The notes below the pieces were generated by a model that was not told the DNA's origin, made no database searches, and saw only the letters and a list, made by a program, of their open reading frames with translations. Below, piece by piece: positions 45,168 to 53,266 of a DNA stretch of 64,000 bases (position 1 is its first letter; each line of letters opens with the position of its first letter). Source of the stretch: Streptomyces venezuelae (lineage in GTDB: Bacteria > Actinomycetota > Actinomycetes > Streptomycetales > Streptomycetaceae). The position numbers were made by a program, and so were the translations under genes. The DNA is taken from contig NZ_CP029189.1 in NCBI RefSeq assembly GCF_008642275.1, positions 6,306,001-6,370,000 on the forward strand, in the 5' to 3' direction.

Positions 45168-45830
45168 ATGATGATCACACTGGCCGAGGAGATCATGCTG
45201 CTGTCCCTGGACGACGAGTCCGGGGCGGCGCGGCAGCGGCAGGCGGCGGGCTGGGCCGTGGCGGGCGCACTCCTGCTCGAACTCGTCATGGCGGAGCGGG
45301 TGTCGGTGTCGGGCAAGTACCTGGAGCTCAGGAACACCGAGCCCACCGGCGAGGAACTGCTGGACGGCCGCATCCGGTTGATGGAGGCCTGGATGCGCGG
45401 CCGCGACAAGCGCCGCGTGACCGACTGGCTGACGAAGGACCAGCCCAAGGCGGTCGGCGCCACCCTGGAGCGCATGGGCGAGCGCGGACTGGTGGTGGCA
45501 CAGGTCCACAAGGTGTTCGGGGTGTTCCCGCAGCGCCGCTACCCGGAGGCGGACGGCACGGTCGAGCGCGCCCTGCGCGAACGGCTCCGCGAGGCCGTCC
45601 TCGGCGGGGCCGAGCCGGACCAGCGCACGGCGGGCCTCATCGCCCTGATCCACTCGGCCAAGCTGCACCAGCTCGCCTTCCCGGACCGGCCGGCCGGCGA
45701 GGTGACCGCGAGGACGGCGGAGATCGCCGCCGGCCAGTGGGCCGCCGAGAGCGTCCGGGTGGCCATCCGGGACATGCAGGCCGCGATGGTGGCGGTGACC
45801 GCGGTGACGGTCCTGACGGCCACCAGCTGA
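45168..45830 (+). CDS. GPP34 family (Golgi phosphoprotein 3-like) protein
   Basis: A 220-residue helical protein matching the GPP34/GOLPH3 fold: TLAEEIMLLSLDDESG at the N-terminus, AGALLLELVMAERVSV, ERGLVVAQVHKVFGVFPQRRYP and a hydrophobic C-terminus. In eukaryotes GPP34 binds phosphatidylinositol-4-phosphate at membranes; bacterial copies are common in Streptomyces and of uncertain role. ATG 45168 follows GGGGGAG at good spacing; ATG 45153 is in frame but without a site. It lies 125 bases after the efflux gene on the same strand. It ends before a convergent NUDIX gene. Confidence 0.88.
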   Translation: MMITLAEEIMLLSLDDESGAARQRQAAGWAVAGALLLELVMAERVSVSGKYLELRNTEPTGEELLDGRIRLMEAWMRGRDKRRVTDWLTKDQPKAVGATLERMGERGLVVAQVHKVFGVFPQRRYPEADGTVERALRERLREAVLGGAEPDQRTAGLIALIHSAKLHQLAFPDRPAGEVTARTAEIAAGQWAAESVRVAIRDMQAAMVAVTAVTVLTATS

Positions 45831-45919
45831 GGACCGTGCGCCGCGCGCCGTGACCGGGAGGCTCGGCGCGTCGCCGCGGCATCCGGTACAGGGGCCCCGC
45901 GGGGCGTACGGCGGATGGG

Positions 45920-46411
45920 TCAGGTGCCGTGCGCCGGGCCCGAGGTCGGGTAGTCGAACGAGGGGACGCGCGGCAGCGCGGTGAGATCCGGACGCCACGC
46001 GTGCAGCACGCCCGCCGACGGGGCGAAGAGGGCCGACGGGATCTCGCCGGGCTCGAACCACTGCCAGCGGGCGATCTTGTGGGGCTCGGTGACGGCCGGG
46101 ACGCCCTCCGCCGAGGCGGTGACGGCGGCTGCCGTCAGCCGGGTCAGGCCGGCCTGCGAGTCGATCTGCACGGAGAGGACCTGGATGTCCTCCGGGGCGG
46201 CCCGCAGGGCCGTCTCCTCGGCGAGCTCCCGGGCGGCGGCCTGCTCGAAGCCCTCCCCGGGGTCGACCTTGCCGCCGGGCAGCTCCCAGCGGCCGTCGTG
46301 CGCCTGGCCCAGCAGCACCCGGCCGTCCGCCGCCAGGACGACCAGCCCGACGCCGACGACGGCGTGGGGCCGTGGTGCGGCCCGCTCGGTGCGCTCGTGG
46401 AGGGTGCTCAT
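45920..46411 (-). CDS. NUDIX hydrolase
   Basis: A 163-residue hydrolase that cleaves nucleoside diphosphate-X compounds. The NUDIX box runs from GGKVDPGEGFEQAAARELAEE, with the REL-x-EE metal-binding residues intact; the final Gly of the consensus is Ala (EETAL). The fold context PHAVVGVGLVVLAADGRVLLGQ is typical. Substrate unknown. ATG 46409-46411 overlaps the stop of the XRE-cupin gene (ATGA), so the two are coupled. The link of a NUDIX enzyme with a cupin regulator and a divergent flavoprotein suggests redox or nucleotide-damage handling, which is inference. Confidence 0.92.
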   Translation of the reverse strand: MSTLHERTERAAPRPHAVVGVGLVVLAADGRVLLGQAHDGRWELPGGKVDPGEGFEQAAARELAEETALRAAPEDIQVLSVQIDSQAGLTRLTAAAVTASAEGVPAVTEPHKIARWQWFEPGEIPSALFAPSAGVLHAWRPDLTALPRVPSFDYPTSGPAHGT

Positions 46412-47025
46412 GGACGTCCTTCCGGTGGAGGGGTGGGCCGGGCCCGGACATGGATCCGCTCGCCCTGGGGGCCGAAGAGGCTGAGGAACTCCGCCGGCTG
46501 CGGACCCGCGTTGAAGAACGCGTGCGGGGTACGCGTGTCGAACTCGGCGGCCTCGCCGGGACCGAGGACGAGATCGTGCCCGCCGAGCAGCAGCCGGATG
46601 CGTCCGGAGAGCACGTACAGCCACTCGTACCCCTCGTGCACCTGCAGTTCGGGCTCGGGCGGCGGACCCTGGAGGGGCGGGAGGATCTGCTTGAAGGCGT
46701 GCACCCCGCTGAACTTCCGGGTCAGCGGCACATAGGTGCTGCCGTGCCGGACGAAGGGACGCGGCCGGACCCGGGGGTCCCCGGTCTCCGGAGCGCCGAC
46801 CAGTTCGTCGAGTGCCACCCGGTGCGCCCGGGCCAGCGGAAGCAGCAGCTCCAGCGTCGGCCTGCGCTGCCCGGACTCCAGCCGGGAGAGCGTCGAGAGC
46901 GAGATGCCGGTGGTCTCGCTGAGCTGCGCCAGCGTGGTGCCGCGCTGTCGGCGCAGGGCGCGCAGCCGCGGGCCGACCGCGGTGAGCACGCCGGCGAGTT
47001 CCTCGTCCTGCTCCTCGGTGGCCAT
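46408..47025 (-). CDS. XRE-cupin transcriptional regulator
   Basis: A 205-residue regulator with an N-terminal helix-turn-helix (RRQRGTTLAQLSETTGISLSTLSRLESGQRRP, residues about 25-56) and a C-terminal cupin_2 domain with the small-molecule pocket EGYEWLYVLSGRIRLLLGGHDLVLGPGEAAEF and DTRTPHAFFN. Such regulators respond to small ligands or metals. ATG 47025 is a normal family start. It is divergent from a flavoprotein gene across 65 bases containing a 15-base palindrome and is coupled to the NUDIX gene by a four-base overlap. Confidence 0.93.
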   Translation of the reverse strand: MATEEQDEELAGVLTAVGPRLRALRRQRGTTLAQLSETTGISLSTLSRLESGQRRPTLELLLPLARAHRVALDELVGAPETGDPRVRPRPFVRHGSTYVPLTRKFSGVHAFKQILPPLQGPPPEPELQVHEGYEWLYVLSGRIRLLLGGHDLVLGPGEAAEFDTRTPHAFFNAGPQPAEFLSLFGPQGERIHVRARPTPPPEGRP

Positions 47026-47033
47026 GGATCCAT

Positions 47034-47048
47034 TTGCCGCTTCGGCAA
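47034..47048. promoter_or_regulatory. Operator-like palindrome TTGCCG-CTT-CGGCAA
   Basis: A perfect 6+3+6 palindrome lies nine bases upstream of the XRE-cupin ATG and 43 bases before the divergent flavoprotein start. It is the natural binding site for the XRE-cupin protein. Confidence 0.6.
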
Positions 47049-47090
47049 CAACATTTGTCAAGCGGGCAGCAGGAGCGGACCCTCGCAGGT

Positions 47091-48074
47091 ATGGACGAGG
47101 CAAGGGACAGCGACAACTCCTTCGACGTGGTGGTCGTGGGCGGCGGGGCCGCCGGGCTGGCCGGGGCACTCACCCTGGTCCGGGCCCGCCGTTCGGTACT
47201 GGTCATCGACTCCGGCAGCCCGCGCAACGCCCCGGCCGCGCACATGCACGGGTACCTGGGGCAGGACGGCGAGAGCCCCGCCGCCCTGCTGGCCAGGGGG
47301 CGCGCGGAGGTGACCGGCTACGGCGGGGAGGTCCGGCCGGGCACGGCCCTCGCCGCGGACCGGCTGCCCGACGGCGGTTTCCTGGTCCACTGCGGGGACG
47401 GCAGGACCGTACGGGCGCTCCGGCTGCTGATCGCCACCGGCCTGGTGGACGAGCTTCCCGCGGTGCCGGGCCTCGGCGCGCGCTGGGGGCGGGACGTGCT
47501 GCACTGCCCGTACTGCCACGGCTGGGAGGTCCGGGACCAGCCGGTCGCCGTGCTGGCCGACGGGCCCCTCGCCGTGCACCAGGCCCAGCTCTGGCGGCAG
47601 TGGAGCGAGCGGACCACCCTGCTCGCGCACACCTGGCCGCTCACCGCCGGGGACCGGGAACTGCTGGCCGCGCTCGGTGTCCGGGTCGTCGAGGGCGAGG
47701 TGACCGGACTCGCGGTCCAGGACGACCGGCTGACCGGGGTGACCCTGGCGGGCGGCACGGTGGTGGAGTGCCGGGCCCTGGTGGTCGCCCCGCGGTTCAC
47801 CGCACGTTCGGGTGTCCTGACCAGCCTCGGCCTGCCCACGGTGGTGGTGGAGCGGGACGGCAGTGCGATCGGCACGTGCGTCGAGTCGGATCCGGCCACC
47901 GGAGCCACCGTCCTGGACGGGGTCTGGGTCGCGGGCAATGTGACCTCGCCGCAGGAGAAGGTACCGGGCACGGCCGCGCAGGGGGTGCGGGCGGCGATGG
48001 CCGTCAACGCCGACCTGATCGAGGCGGAGAGCCGGCGGGCCCTGCGGACCCTCCGCGCGCGTGCCGACGCGTGA
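47091..48074 (+). CDS. Thioredoxin-reductase-like FAD oxidoreductase
   Basis: A 327-residue flavoprotein. The FAD-binding GGGAAGLAGALTL lies near residue 18, the redox-like CPYC in LHCPYCHGWEV near residue 140, and the C-terminal FAD motif is VAGNVTSPQEKVPGTAAQG. The overall shape is the short pyridine nucleotide-disulfide reductase class, but the nucleotide-binding GxGxxA motif in the second Rossmann part is weak, so NADPH use is uncertain. ATG 47091 has a weak ribosome site. It is divergent from the XRE-cupin/NUDIX unit and shares its operator region. Confidence 0.87.
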   Translation: MDEARDSDNSFDVVVVGGGAAGLAGALTLVRARRSVLVIDSGSPRNAPAAHMHGYLGQDGESPAALLARGRAEVTGYGGEVRPGTALAADRLPDGGFLVHCGDGRTVRALRLLIATGLVDELPAVPGLGARWGRDVLHCPYCHGWEVRDQPVAVLADGPLAVHQAQLWRQWSERTTLLAHTWPLTAGDRELLAALGVRVVEGEVTGLAVQDDRLTGVTLAGGTVVECRALVVAPRFTARSGVLTSLGLPTVVVERDGSAIGTCVESDPATGATVLDGVWVAGNVTSPQEKVPGTAAQGVRAAMAVNADLIEAESRRALRTLRARADA

Positions 48075-48270
48075 GCCGGGGCTCGGCACGGGGCGGGGCG
48101 GGGGGCGTGGGGGTGTCCCGTGGTGCCGGGAGGTGTGGGGCGCGTCGAGGTCGGCGAGGGCCGGTGCCGGAGCGATTTCGGACATCCGTGCGGGTTTCGG
48201 TCGGCTTCAGTCCGTGCAGGCTCTGGGCGGTGTGATCGTCGTACGGTCCAACGGCTCGGGGGGACGCTCC

Positions 48271-49671
48271 ATGGCACATGTGCTGGTCATCGGCGGAGGC
48301 GTCGCGGGGGCCGCCACCGCGCTGCTCGCGGCGCGGCACGGACACACGGCGGAGGTCTTCGAACGCGACACCCGGGCCCCGGGCACGGCACTCGACCGTG
48401 ACTTCTTCGGCTGGCGGCGGCCGACCGTACCGCAGGCGGCCCAGCCGCACGTGCTGCTCGGTGCCGCCCGCAGCGTCCTGCGCGGTGATCTGCCCGACGT
48501 CCACGAGGAGATGCTCCGGCTCGGCGCCCGTGAACGGCACGAGCTGGACTGGTTCGACGTCCGTCCGCCCGCACGGCCGGGCGACGACGACCTCGTGATG
48601 CTGCAGGCCCGGCGCATCGTGCTGGAGAGCGCGCTGGCCACGGCGCTGCGCGCGGAGCCGGGAGTCGTCGTCCGGTACGGGGAGCCGGTCACCGGGCTGA
48701 TCACGGCTCCGGGCCCGTCCGAGGGAACCGGGGTGCAAGTGACCGGAGTGACCACCGAGTCCGGAAGTCACCCGGGGGACCTCGTCGTGGACGCCGGCGG
48801 GCGGCGCGGGGGCACCGAGCGCAGGCTGGCCGAGGCGGGCTGCCGCCCGCCCGTCGTGGAACGGCACCGCACCGGGCTCGCGTACTTCTGCCGCTGGTAC
48901 CGGCTGCCGGCGGGCATGGACGAGGGGCCGCGCCGGCCGTGGGCGGTGACCGGCGGGCCGTTCGCCGGTTGCGCCGTCTTCCCGGCGGACAACCGGATGT
49001 TCGCCGTGACGCTGTTCGTGCACACCGCCGACTCCACGCGCTCGGCGCTGCGCGACCCCGCCGTCTTCGAGGCGGCGGCGCGCGCCTTCCCGCCCGGCGC
49101 GGCCTGGCTGGGGCTGGGCGCCGAGCCGCTGTCGGGCGTCCTGGCCACGGCGAGCCTGGACAACCGGTGGAGCGCGCTGGTCGACGAGGAGGGTCCGGTG
49201 GTGACCGGGCTGGTGCCGGTCGGGGATTCGATCGCGCACACCAATCCGACCCTCGGGCAGGGCACCTCGCTCGCGCTGTGGGCCGCGCGCAGGGTGGCCC
49301 GTACGGCGGACCGGGACCCGGGATCGGCGCGGTACGCCGCCGATCACCATGCCTGGGCGGTGAAGACCCTGAAGCCGTGGTTCGACTTCCAGGTCGTCGC
49401 GGACGCCGCCGTCGGGGAGCGCTTCGCGACGCGGGCGGTGCGCGGCGGGACGGCGCGCGAGGTGTCCGCACTGTTCGAATGCGCGCTGGAGGATCCGGAG
49501 GTGATGCGGGCGCGGTCGAGGGTCCGGCACCTGGCGGACCCGCCGGGGCGGGCCTACGCGGACCCGGAGATCCGTGCCCGGGTGGCCCGGTGGCTGGCGG
49601 ATCGGCCGCACTACGTGCCGAACGCGGTGGGGCCGGACCGGGAGGAGTGGGAGAAGCTGACGGCGGGCTGA
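48271..49671 (+). CDS. FAD-dependent monooxygenase/hydroxylase-like protein
   Basis: A 466-residue flavoprotein with FAD dinucleotide motif VLVIGGGVAGAATALLAARHG at the N-terminus, the ARRIVLESALA helix, DLVVDAGGRRGGTE, and the second FAD motif PVGDSIAHTNPTLGQGTSLAL. These place it among p-hydroxybenzoate-hydroxylase-like or halogenase-like flavoproteins. Halogenase WxWxIP is not seen. Substrate unknown and no biosynthetic cluster is around it. ATG 48271 follows GGGGGGAC. Upstream 196 bases appear non-coding; a G-rich tandem repeat follows the stop. Confidence 0.85.
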   Translation: MAHVLVIGGGVAGAATALLAARHGHTAEVFERDTRAPGTALDRDFFGWRRPTVPQAAQPHVLLGAARSVLRGDLPDVHEEMLRLGARERHELDWFDVRPPARPGDDDLVMLQARRIVLESALATALRAEPGVVVRYGEPVTGLITAPGPSEGTGVQVTGVTTESGSHPGDLVVDAGGRRGGTERRLAEAGCRPPVVERHRTGLAYFCRWYRLPAGMDEGPRRPWAVTGGPFAGCAVFPADNRMFAVTLFVHTADSTRSALRDPAVFEAAARAFPPGAAWLGLGAEPLSGVLATASLDNRWSALVDEEGPVVTGLVPVGDSIAHTNPTLGQGTSLALWAARRVARTADRDPGSARYAADHHAWAVKTLKPWFDFQVVADAAVGERFATRAVRGGTAREVSALFECALEDPEVMRARSRVRHLADPPGRAYADPEIRARVARWLADRPHYVPNAVGPDREEWEKLTAG

Positions 49672-49833
49672 GGCGGGGCGGTGGCGGCCCGGGGTGGGGC
49701 GGTGGCCTGAGGCGGGGCGGTGGCCCGGGGCGGGGAGATGGCCCGGGGCGGGGCGGGGCGGTGGCCCGGGGCGGGGCGGTGGGGCCGGTCGGTGGGGGTG
49801 GTGACGGCCGGTCAGCCGGAGTGGTGGTGGCCG
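49672..49833. repeat. G-rich tandem repeat (GGCGGGGCGGTGGCC type)
   Basis: Between the monooxygenase stop and the DNA ligase stop the plus strand carries repeated GGCGGGGCGGTGGCC and CCCGGGGCGGGG units, about eight in all, with at least ten runs of four or more G. The direct repeat GGCCGGTCAGCCGG occurs near 49807 and 49829. It can form G-quadruplex DNA and lies between two converging genes. Confidence 0.75.
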
Positions 49834-49834
49834 G

Positions 49835-50917
49835 TCAGCCGGGCCCGTCGGCGGCGGTGGGGCCGAGCACCTCGGCGAGGTCGTAGCCGACGACCTCCTC
49901 CAGCTGGGCGTAGGTACAGCTCTCGGGGGTCCGGTCGGTCCGCCAGCGGCGGAACTGGGCGGTGTGCCGGAAACGGTCGCCCTCCATGTGGTCGTACTTC
50001 ACCTCGACGACCCGCTCGGGTCGCAGCGGCACCCAGGACAGGTCCTTCTTGCCGGTCCAGCGGCTCTGCGCGCCGGGCAGCCGGGCACTCTCGTGAGCGG
50101 ACTCCTCGGCCCAGGCGGCCCACGGGTGGCCGGTCGGGTCGGGCATCCGCAGGGGTTCGAGTTCCTCCACCAGCTCGGCGCGGCGCTTCATGGGGAAGGC
50201 GGCGCACACGCCCACGTGCTGGAGGGTGCCGTCGGCGTCGAACAGGCCGAGCAGCAGCGATCCGACAATCGGACCGCTCTTGTGGAAACGGAATCCTGCG
50301 ACGACGACGTCGGCGGTACGTTCGTGTTTGACCTTGAACATGAGGCGGGCATCGGGCCGGTAGAGGAGATCGAGCGGTTTGGCGATCACCCCGTCGAGCC
50401 CGGCGCCTTCGAATCGCTCGAACCACTCCTGCGCGAGCGCGGGATCGGTGGTCGCGGGCGCGAGATGGACGGGGGGCCGAGCGGTGGAGAGGGAACGGGC
50501 AAGGGCGGCACGGCGGTCGGCGAGCGGGGTGTCGAGCAATGCGTCGTCGCCCAGGGCGAGCAGGTCGAAGGCGACGAAGCTGGCGGGGGTCGTCTCGGCC
50601 AGCAGGGTGACGCGGGACTGCGCGGGATGGATCCGCTCGGTCAGCCGGTCGAAATCGAGGCGCCCGCCATGAACGATGACGATCTCGCCGTCCACGACGC
50701 AACGGCTCGGCAGATTGTTCTTCAGGGCCGTCACCAGCTCGGGGAAGTACCTGGTCAGAGACTTGCCCGTGCGGCTTCCGAGTTCGATCTCATCGCCGTC
50801 GCGATGCACGATGGCCCGGAAGCCGTCCCATTTGGCCTCGTACTGCATCCCCGGCGGGATCTTCGCGACGGATTTGGCGAGCATCGGTTTCACGGGCGGC
50901 ATCACTGGCAGATCCAT
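49835..50917 (-). CDS. ATP-dependent DNA ligase, LigC type
   Basis: Seals DNA nicks using ATP, as a repair ligase. The 360-residue protein has nucleotidyltransferase motif I EAKWDGFR with AMP-accepting Lys29, motif III-like DLLALGDD, motif IV LDGVIAKP and motif V MFKVKHERTAD, then an OB-fold with WVPLRPERVVEVKYDH. Size and order match mycobacterial/Streptomyces LigC. ATG 50917 begins MDLPVMPPVKPMLAKS, a standard family start. It is divergent from a LigD-type polymerase gene with a 75-base gap, a pairing typical of actinobacterial end-joining loci. Ku is not in the window. Confidence 0.94.
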   Translation of the reverse strand: MDLPVMPPVKPMLAKSVAKIPPGMQYEAKWDGFRAIVHRDGDEIELGSRTGKSLTRYFPELVTALKNNLPSRCVVDGEIVIVHGGRLDFDRLTERIHPAQSRVTLLAETTPASFVAFDLLALGDDALLDTPLADRRAALARSLSTARPPVHLAPATTDPALAQEWFERFEGAGLDGVIAKPLDLLYRPDARLMFKVKHERTADVVVAGFRFHKSGPIVGSLLLGLFDADGTLQHVGVCAAFPMKRRAELVEELEPLRMPDPTGHPWAAWAEESAHESARLPGAQSRWTGKKDLSWVPLRPERVVEVKYDHMEGDRFRHTAQFRRWRTDRTPESCTYAQLEEVVGYDLAEVLGPTAADGPG

Positions 50918-50945
50918 GCCCTTGATTCTGCGGTGGTACGTCCGG

Positions 50946-50966
50946 ACCTGCCCGGTATGCGCAGGT
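50946..50966. promoter_or_regulatory. Inverted repeat ACCTGC-N9-GCAGGT in the ligase/polymerase divergent gap
   Basis: Perfect 6-base arms lie in the 75-base gap shared by the two repair genes. The site could be a common operator. Confidence 0.4.
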
Positions 50967-50992
50967 AACCGCCTCCGCCTACCGTGGCGCAC

Positions 50993-52012
50993 ATGGGTGC
51001 TGCCGGTAATGCGATCGAGCTGGACGTGGGCGGGCGGACGGTACGGCTGTCCAGTCCGGACAAGGTGTACTTCCCGGAGCGCGGCCTCACGAAGCGGCAC
51101 GTGGCCGAGTACTACCTGGCGGTCGCACCCGGCATCACACGCGCCCTGCGCAACCGGCCGACGACCCTGGAGCGCTTCCCGGACGGGGTGGAAGGCGAGT
51201 CCTTCTTCCAGAAGCGGGCACCCAAGAACCTTCCCGACTGGATCCCCACCGCCCACATCGCCTTCCCGAGCGGCCGCACGGCCGACGAGATCTGCCCGAC
51301 CGAGCCGGCCGCCGTCCTGTGGGCGGCCAATCTGGGGTGCCTCACCTTCCATCCCTGGCCGGTGCGGCGCGAGGACACCGACCACCCCGACGAGCTCCGG
51401 ATCGACCTGGACCCGCAGCCGGGCACCGACTACCACCACGCGGTGGCGGCCGCCCATGAACTGCGAGCACTGCTGGAGGAGTTGGGACTGCGCGGCTGGC
51501 CCAAGACCTCGGGCGGCCGCGGACTGCACGTCTTCGTGCCGATCGAGCCGCGCTGGACCTTCACCGAGGTCCGGCGGTGCGCCATCACCCTCGGCCGGGA
51601 ACTGGAACGCCGCATGCCGGGCAAGGTCACGACGGCCTGGTGGAAGGAGGAGCGCGGCGAGCGGATCTTCGTCGACTACAACCAGACGGCGCGCGACCGC
51701 ACGATCGCCTCCGCCTACTCCGTCCGCCCCCGCCCGCACGCTCCGGTGTCGGCGCCGCTGCGCTGGGACGAGGTGGACGACGCGGAACCCCGCGACTTCG
51801 ACATCGTGACGATGCCGGCGCGCTTCGCCGAACTGGGTGATCTGCACGCGGACATGGACGAGCACGCCTTCGCCCTGGACGCCGTACTGGAACTCGCGGC
51901 CCGCGACGAACACGAACACGGCCTGGGGGACATGCCCTACCCCCCGGACTACCCGAAAATGCCGGGCGAGCCCAAGCGCGTCCAGCCCAGCCGGGCGAAG
52001 CACGAGGACTGA
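50993..52012 (+). CDS. LigD-type polymerase/primase (NHEJ polymerase domain)
   Basis: A 339-residue stand-alone polymerase of the archaeo-eukaryotic primase superfamily, used to fill ends in non-homologous end joining. Family regions are SSPDKVYFPERGLTKRHVAEYY at the N-terminus, the catalytic DLDP in RIDLDPQPG, SGGRGLHVFVPI and the third Asp in RIFVDYNQT. It lacks ligase and phosphoesterase domains found in full LigD. ATG 50993 starts MGAAGNAIE; GTG 50984 is also in frame. It is divergent from the LigC gene, which supplies a ligase. The C-terminus ends in a Pro/Lys-rich tail. Confidence 0.93.
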   Translation: MGAAGNAIELDVGGRTVRLSSPDKVYFPERGLTKRHVAEYYLAVAPGITRALRNRPTTLERFPDGVEGESFFQKRAPKNLPDWIPTAHIAFPSGRTADEICPTEPAAVLWAANLGCLTFHPWPVRREDTDHPDELRIDLDPQPGTDYHHAVAAAHELRALLEELGLRGWPKTSGGRGLHVFVPIEPRWTFTEVRRCAITLGRELERRMPGKVTTAWWKEERGERIFVDYNQTARDRTIASAYSVRPRPHAPVSAPLRWDEVDDAEPRDFDIVTMPARFAELGDLHADMDEHAFALDAVLELAARDEHEHGLGDMPYPPDYPKMPGEPKRVQPSRAKHED

Positions 52013-52167
52013 CGGCAGTCGCCGACGTCCTGCCCCGGGAAGGAGACGAGCCCGGGCTCGGTGGCGGACGGCGCCGGCAAACGTGCACTGCACCAGCCAG
52101 GTGCAGGCCCCCGCTGACGCAGCGATGTCCTCCTTGGCGCTCCGGACCGCGGCCTCGCCGCCTGAAC
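52013..52167. other. No gene recognised
   Basis: Short gap after the LigD-type gene. Codon statistics look coding-like on the minus strand in places but no start, ribosome site or family feature supports a gene. Confidence 0.4.
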
Positions 52168-52416
52168 CTACTGGCCGACGCGCCGGTCGAGCCAGGACTT
52201 CTCCAGTTCCGACAGCGGTGGCGGTGGCACCGGTCCGGCGTCGTCGTAGAAGGCGATGGGATCGTCCGGATCGGACCACGACCCGACCGTCACCGGCCGG
52301 TACACGAACGCGCCGCTGTCTGGAAGCGAAGCCGTCATCGTCACGGGCGCGGGCGGGCCGGGGATGCAGCGGCCGGCGTCCTCGCCATACGGTCCACCGC
52401 CGAAGACGGCGTGCAT
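52168..52416 (-). CDS. Small unrecognised protein, perhaps a gene remnant
   Basis: An 82-residue open frame from ATG 52416. The composition looks coding (MHAVFGGGPYGEDAGRC, SGAFVYRPVTVGSWSDPDDPIAFYDD) and it ends SWLDRRVGQ. The frame remains open for about ten codons upstream to a TGA at 52449-52447, with coding-like residues LPNGW before the Met, so an alternative non-ATG start or an older frameshift from MSDWTTAERL in another frame is possible. I cannot assign a family. No ribosome site is clear. Confidence 0.4.
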   Translation of the reverse strand: MHAVFGGGPYGEDAGRCIPGPPAPVTMTASLPDSGAFVYRPVTVGSWSDPDDPIAFYDDAGPVPPPPLSELEKSWLDRRVGQ

Positions 52417-52656
52417 CCAGCCGTTCGGCAGTCGTCCAGTCAGACATCACGTCCGGCCGGACAGCTCCTCGCCGCGCCTCAGCAGGCGCTCTCCACATCG
52501 GTGGCAAGGCCGCGTCGGCGGGGCCCGCCTCCCCCGGGTGAACCGGGGTGCGGCCGGCAGGTACCAGTCGGCCACGACACGTTGCTCTGCGGACGGTCAG
52601 CCGTGACGGCGTACGGGCTCAAACCGAGGCCCCACCCTGGGCCCGCACCCCACCGA
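52417..52656. other. No gene recognised
   Basis: Apart from a possible upstream extension of the small frame at 52168-52416, I see no supported gene, repeat or hairpin here. Confidence 0.4.
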
Positions 52657-52809
52657 TCAGACGCCTCGTTCTGCCTCGTCCCTCACCAGAGCGCTGATCG
52701 CCCGGCGACGCCAACGCGTGGCGGCCACAACGGAGATCACACCACCCAGCAGAGCCACCAGCGGAACACCCCAGGCCGCGGCAGCGAACAGACTCCCCAG
52801 CGATTCCAT
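52657..52809 (-). CDS. Small single-TM membrane protein, 50 aa
   Basis: A short gene from ATG 52807-52809 to TGA 52657-52659. It encodes 50 residues: MESLGSLFAAAAWG, a hydrophobic helix VPLVALLGGVISVVAAT, then a basic-acidic tail starting RWRRRAISALV. The ribosome site AGGGGG lies four bases before the start. The topology (one TM, positive-inside tail) is that of small regulatory membrane proteins. No family is recognised. It stands alone between the poorly coding stretch and the WhiB-like gene. Confidence 0.6.
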   Translation of the reverse strand: MESLGSLFAAAAWGVPLVALLGGVISVVAATRWRRRAISALVRDEAERGV

Positions 52810-53017
52810 GACACCCCCTCATGCGGGAGCGTACTGGACCGCACCGGCGCCCTCCGCCCAGCGGGTTCTCGGTTCGGCGGAGGACGATCGCACGGCGCCG
52901 CGCAGACATCCTCGGGCACGGTTCGCGGTCATGGCCGGCGCGCCCGCACGGGGCGTATGACGTGGTGTTGATCAGTCGTTGATCGGACGTCCATCGACGG
53001 CAGTCAGGATCTCCGGC

Positions 53018-53266
53018 ATGTCGATCAATACCACTGCCGCAACCACTGACACCGCTTGGTACGACCTTGCCCTGTGCGCCCAGACGGGCCCCGGCTTCTT
53101 CTTCCCGGAGCCCGGCTCCTCGCTGCGCGACGCGAAGCGGCTGTGCGGGGCCTGCGAGGGGAGGGCGGCGTGCCTGGAGTACGCCCTGGCCAATGACGAG
53201 CGCTTCGGGGTCTGGGGCGGCCTCTCGGAGGCCGAGCGCCTGGCCCTGCGTTCCCGCCGCCGCTGA
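53018..53266 (+). CDS. WhiB-like (Wbl) iron-sulphur transcription factor
   Basis: An 82-residue redox-sensitive regulator. The four cluster ligands are Cys20, Cys43, Cys46 and Cys52, with the usual C-x2-C-x5-C. The signature turn is GVWGG, followed by the basic C-terminus ALRSRRR for DNA contact. It works with sigma factor region 4. ATG 53018 follows AGGA; an in-frame ATG at 52979 adds 13 residues without a site. Two direct GTTGATC copies at 52967 and 52978, 11 bases apart, lie upstream. It converges immediately on the next gene, with no intergenic bases. Confidence 0.95.
   Translation: MSINTTAATTDTAWYDLALCAQTGPGFFFPEPGSSLRDAKRLCGACEGRAACLEYALANDERFGVWGGLSEAERLALRSRRR

Noticed and set aside
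49672..49833. CRISPR-like array
   Set aside because: The units are short G-rich repeats without unique spacers or nearby cas genes.
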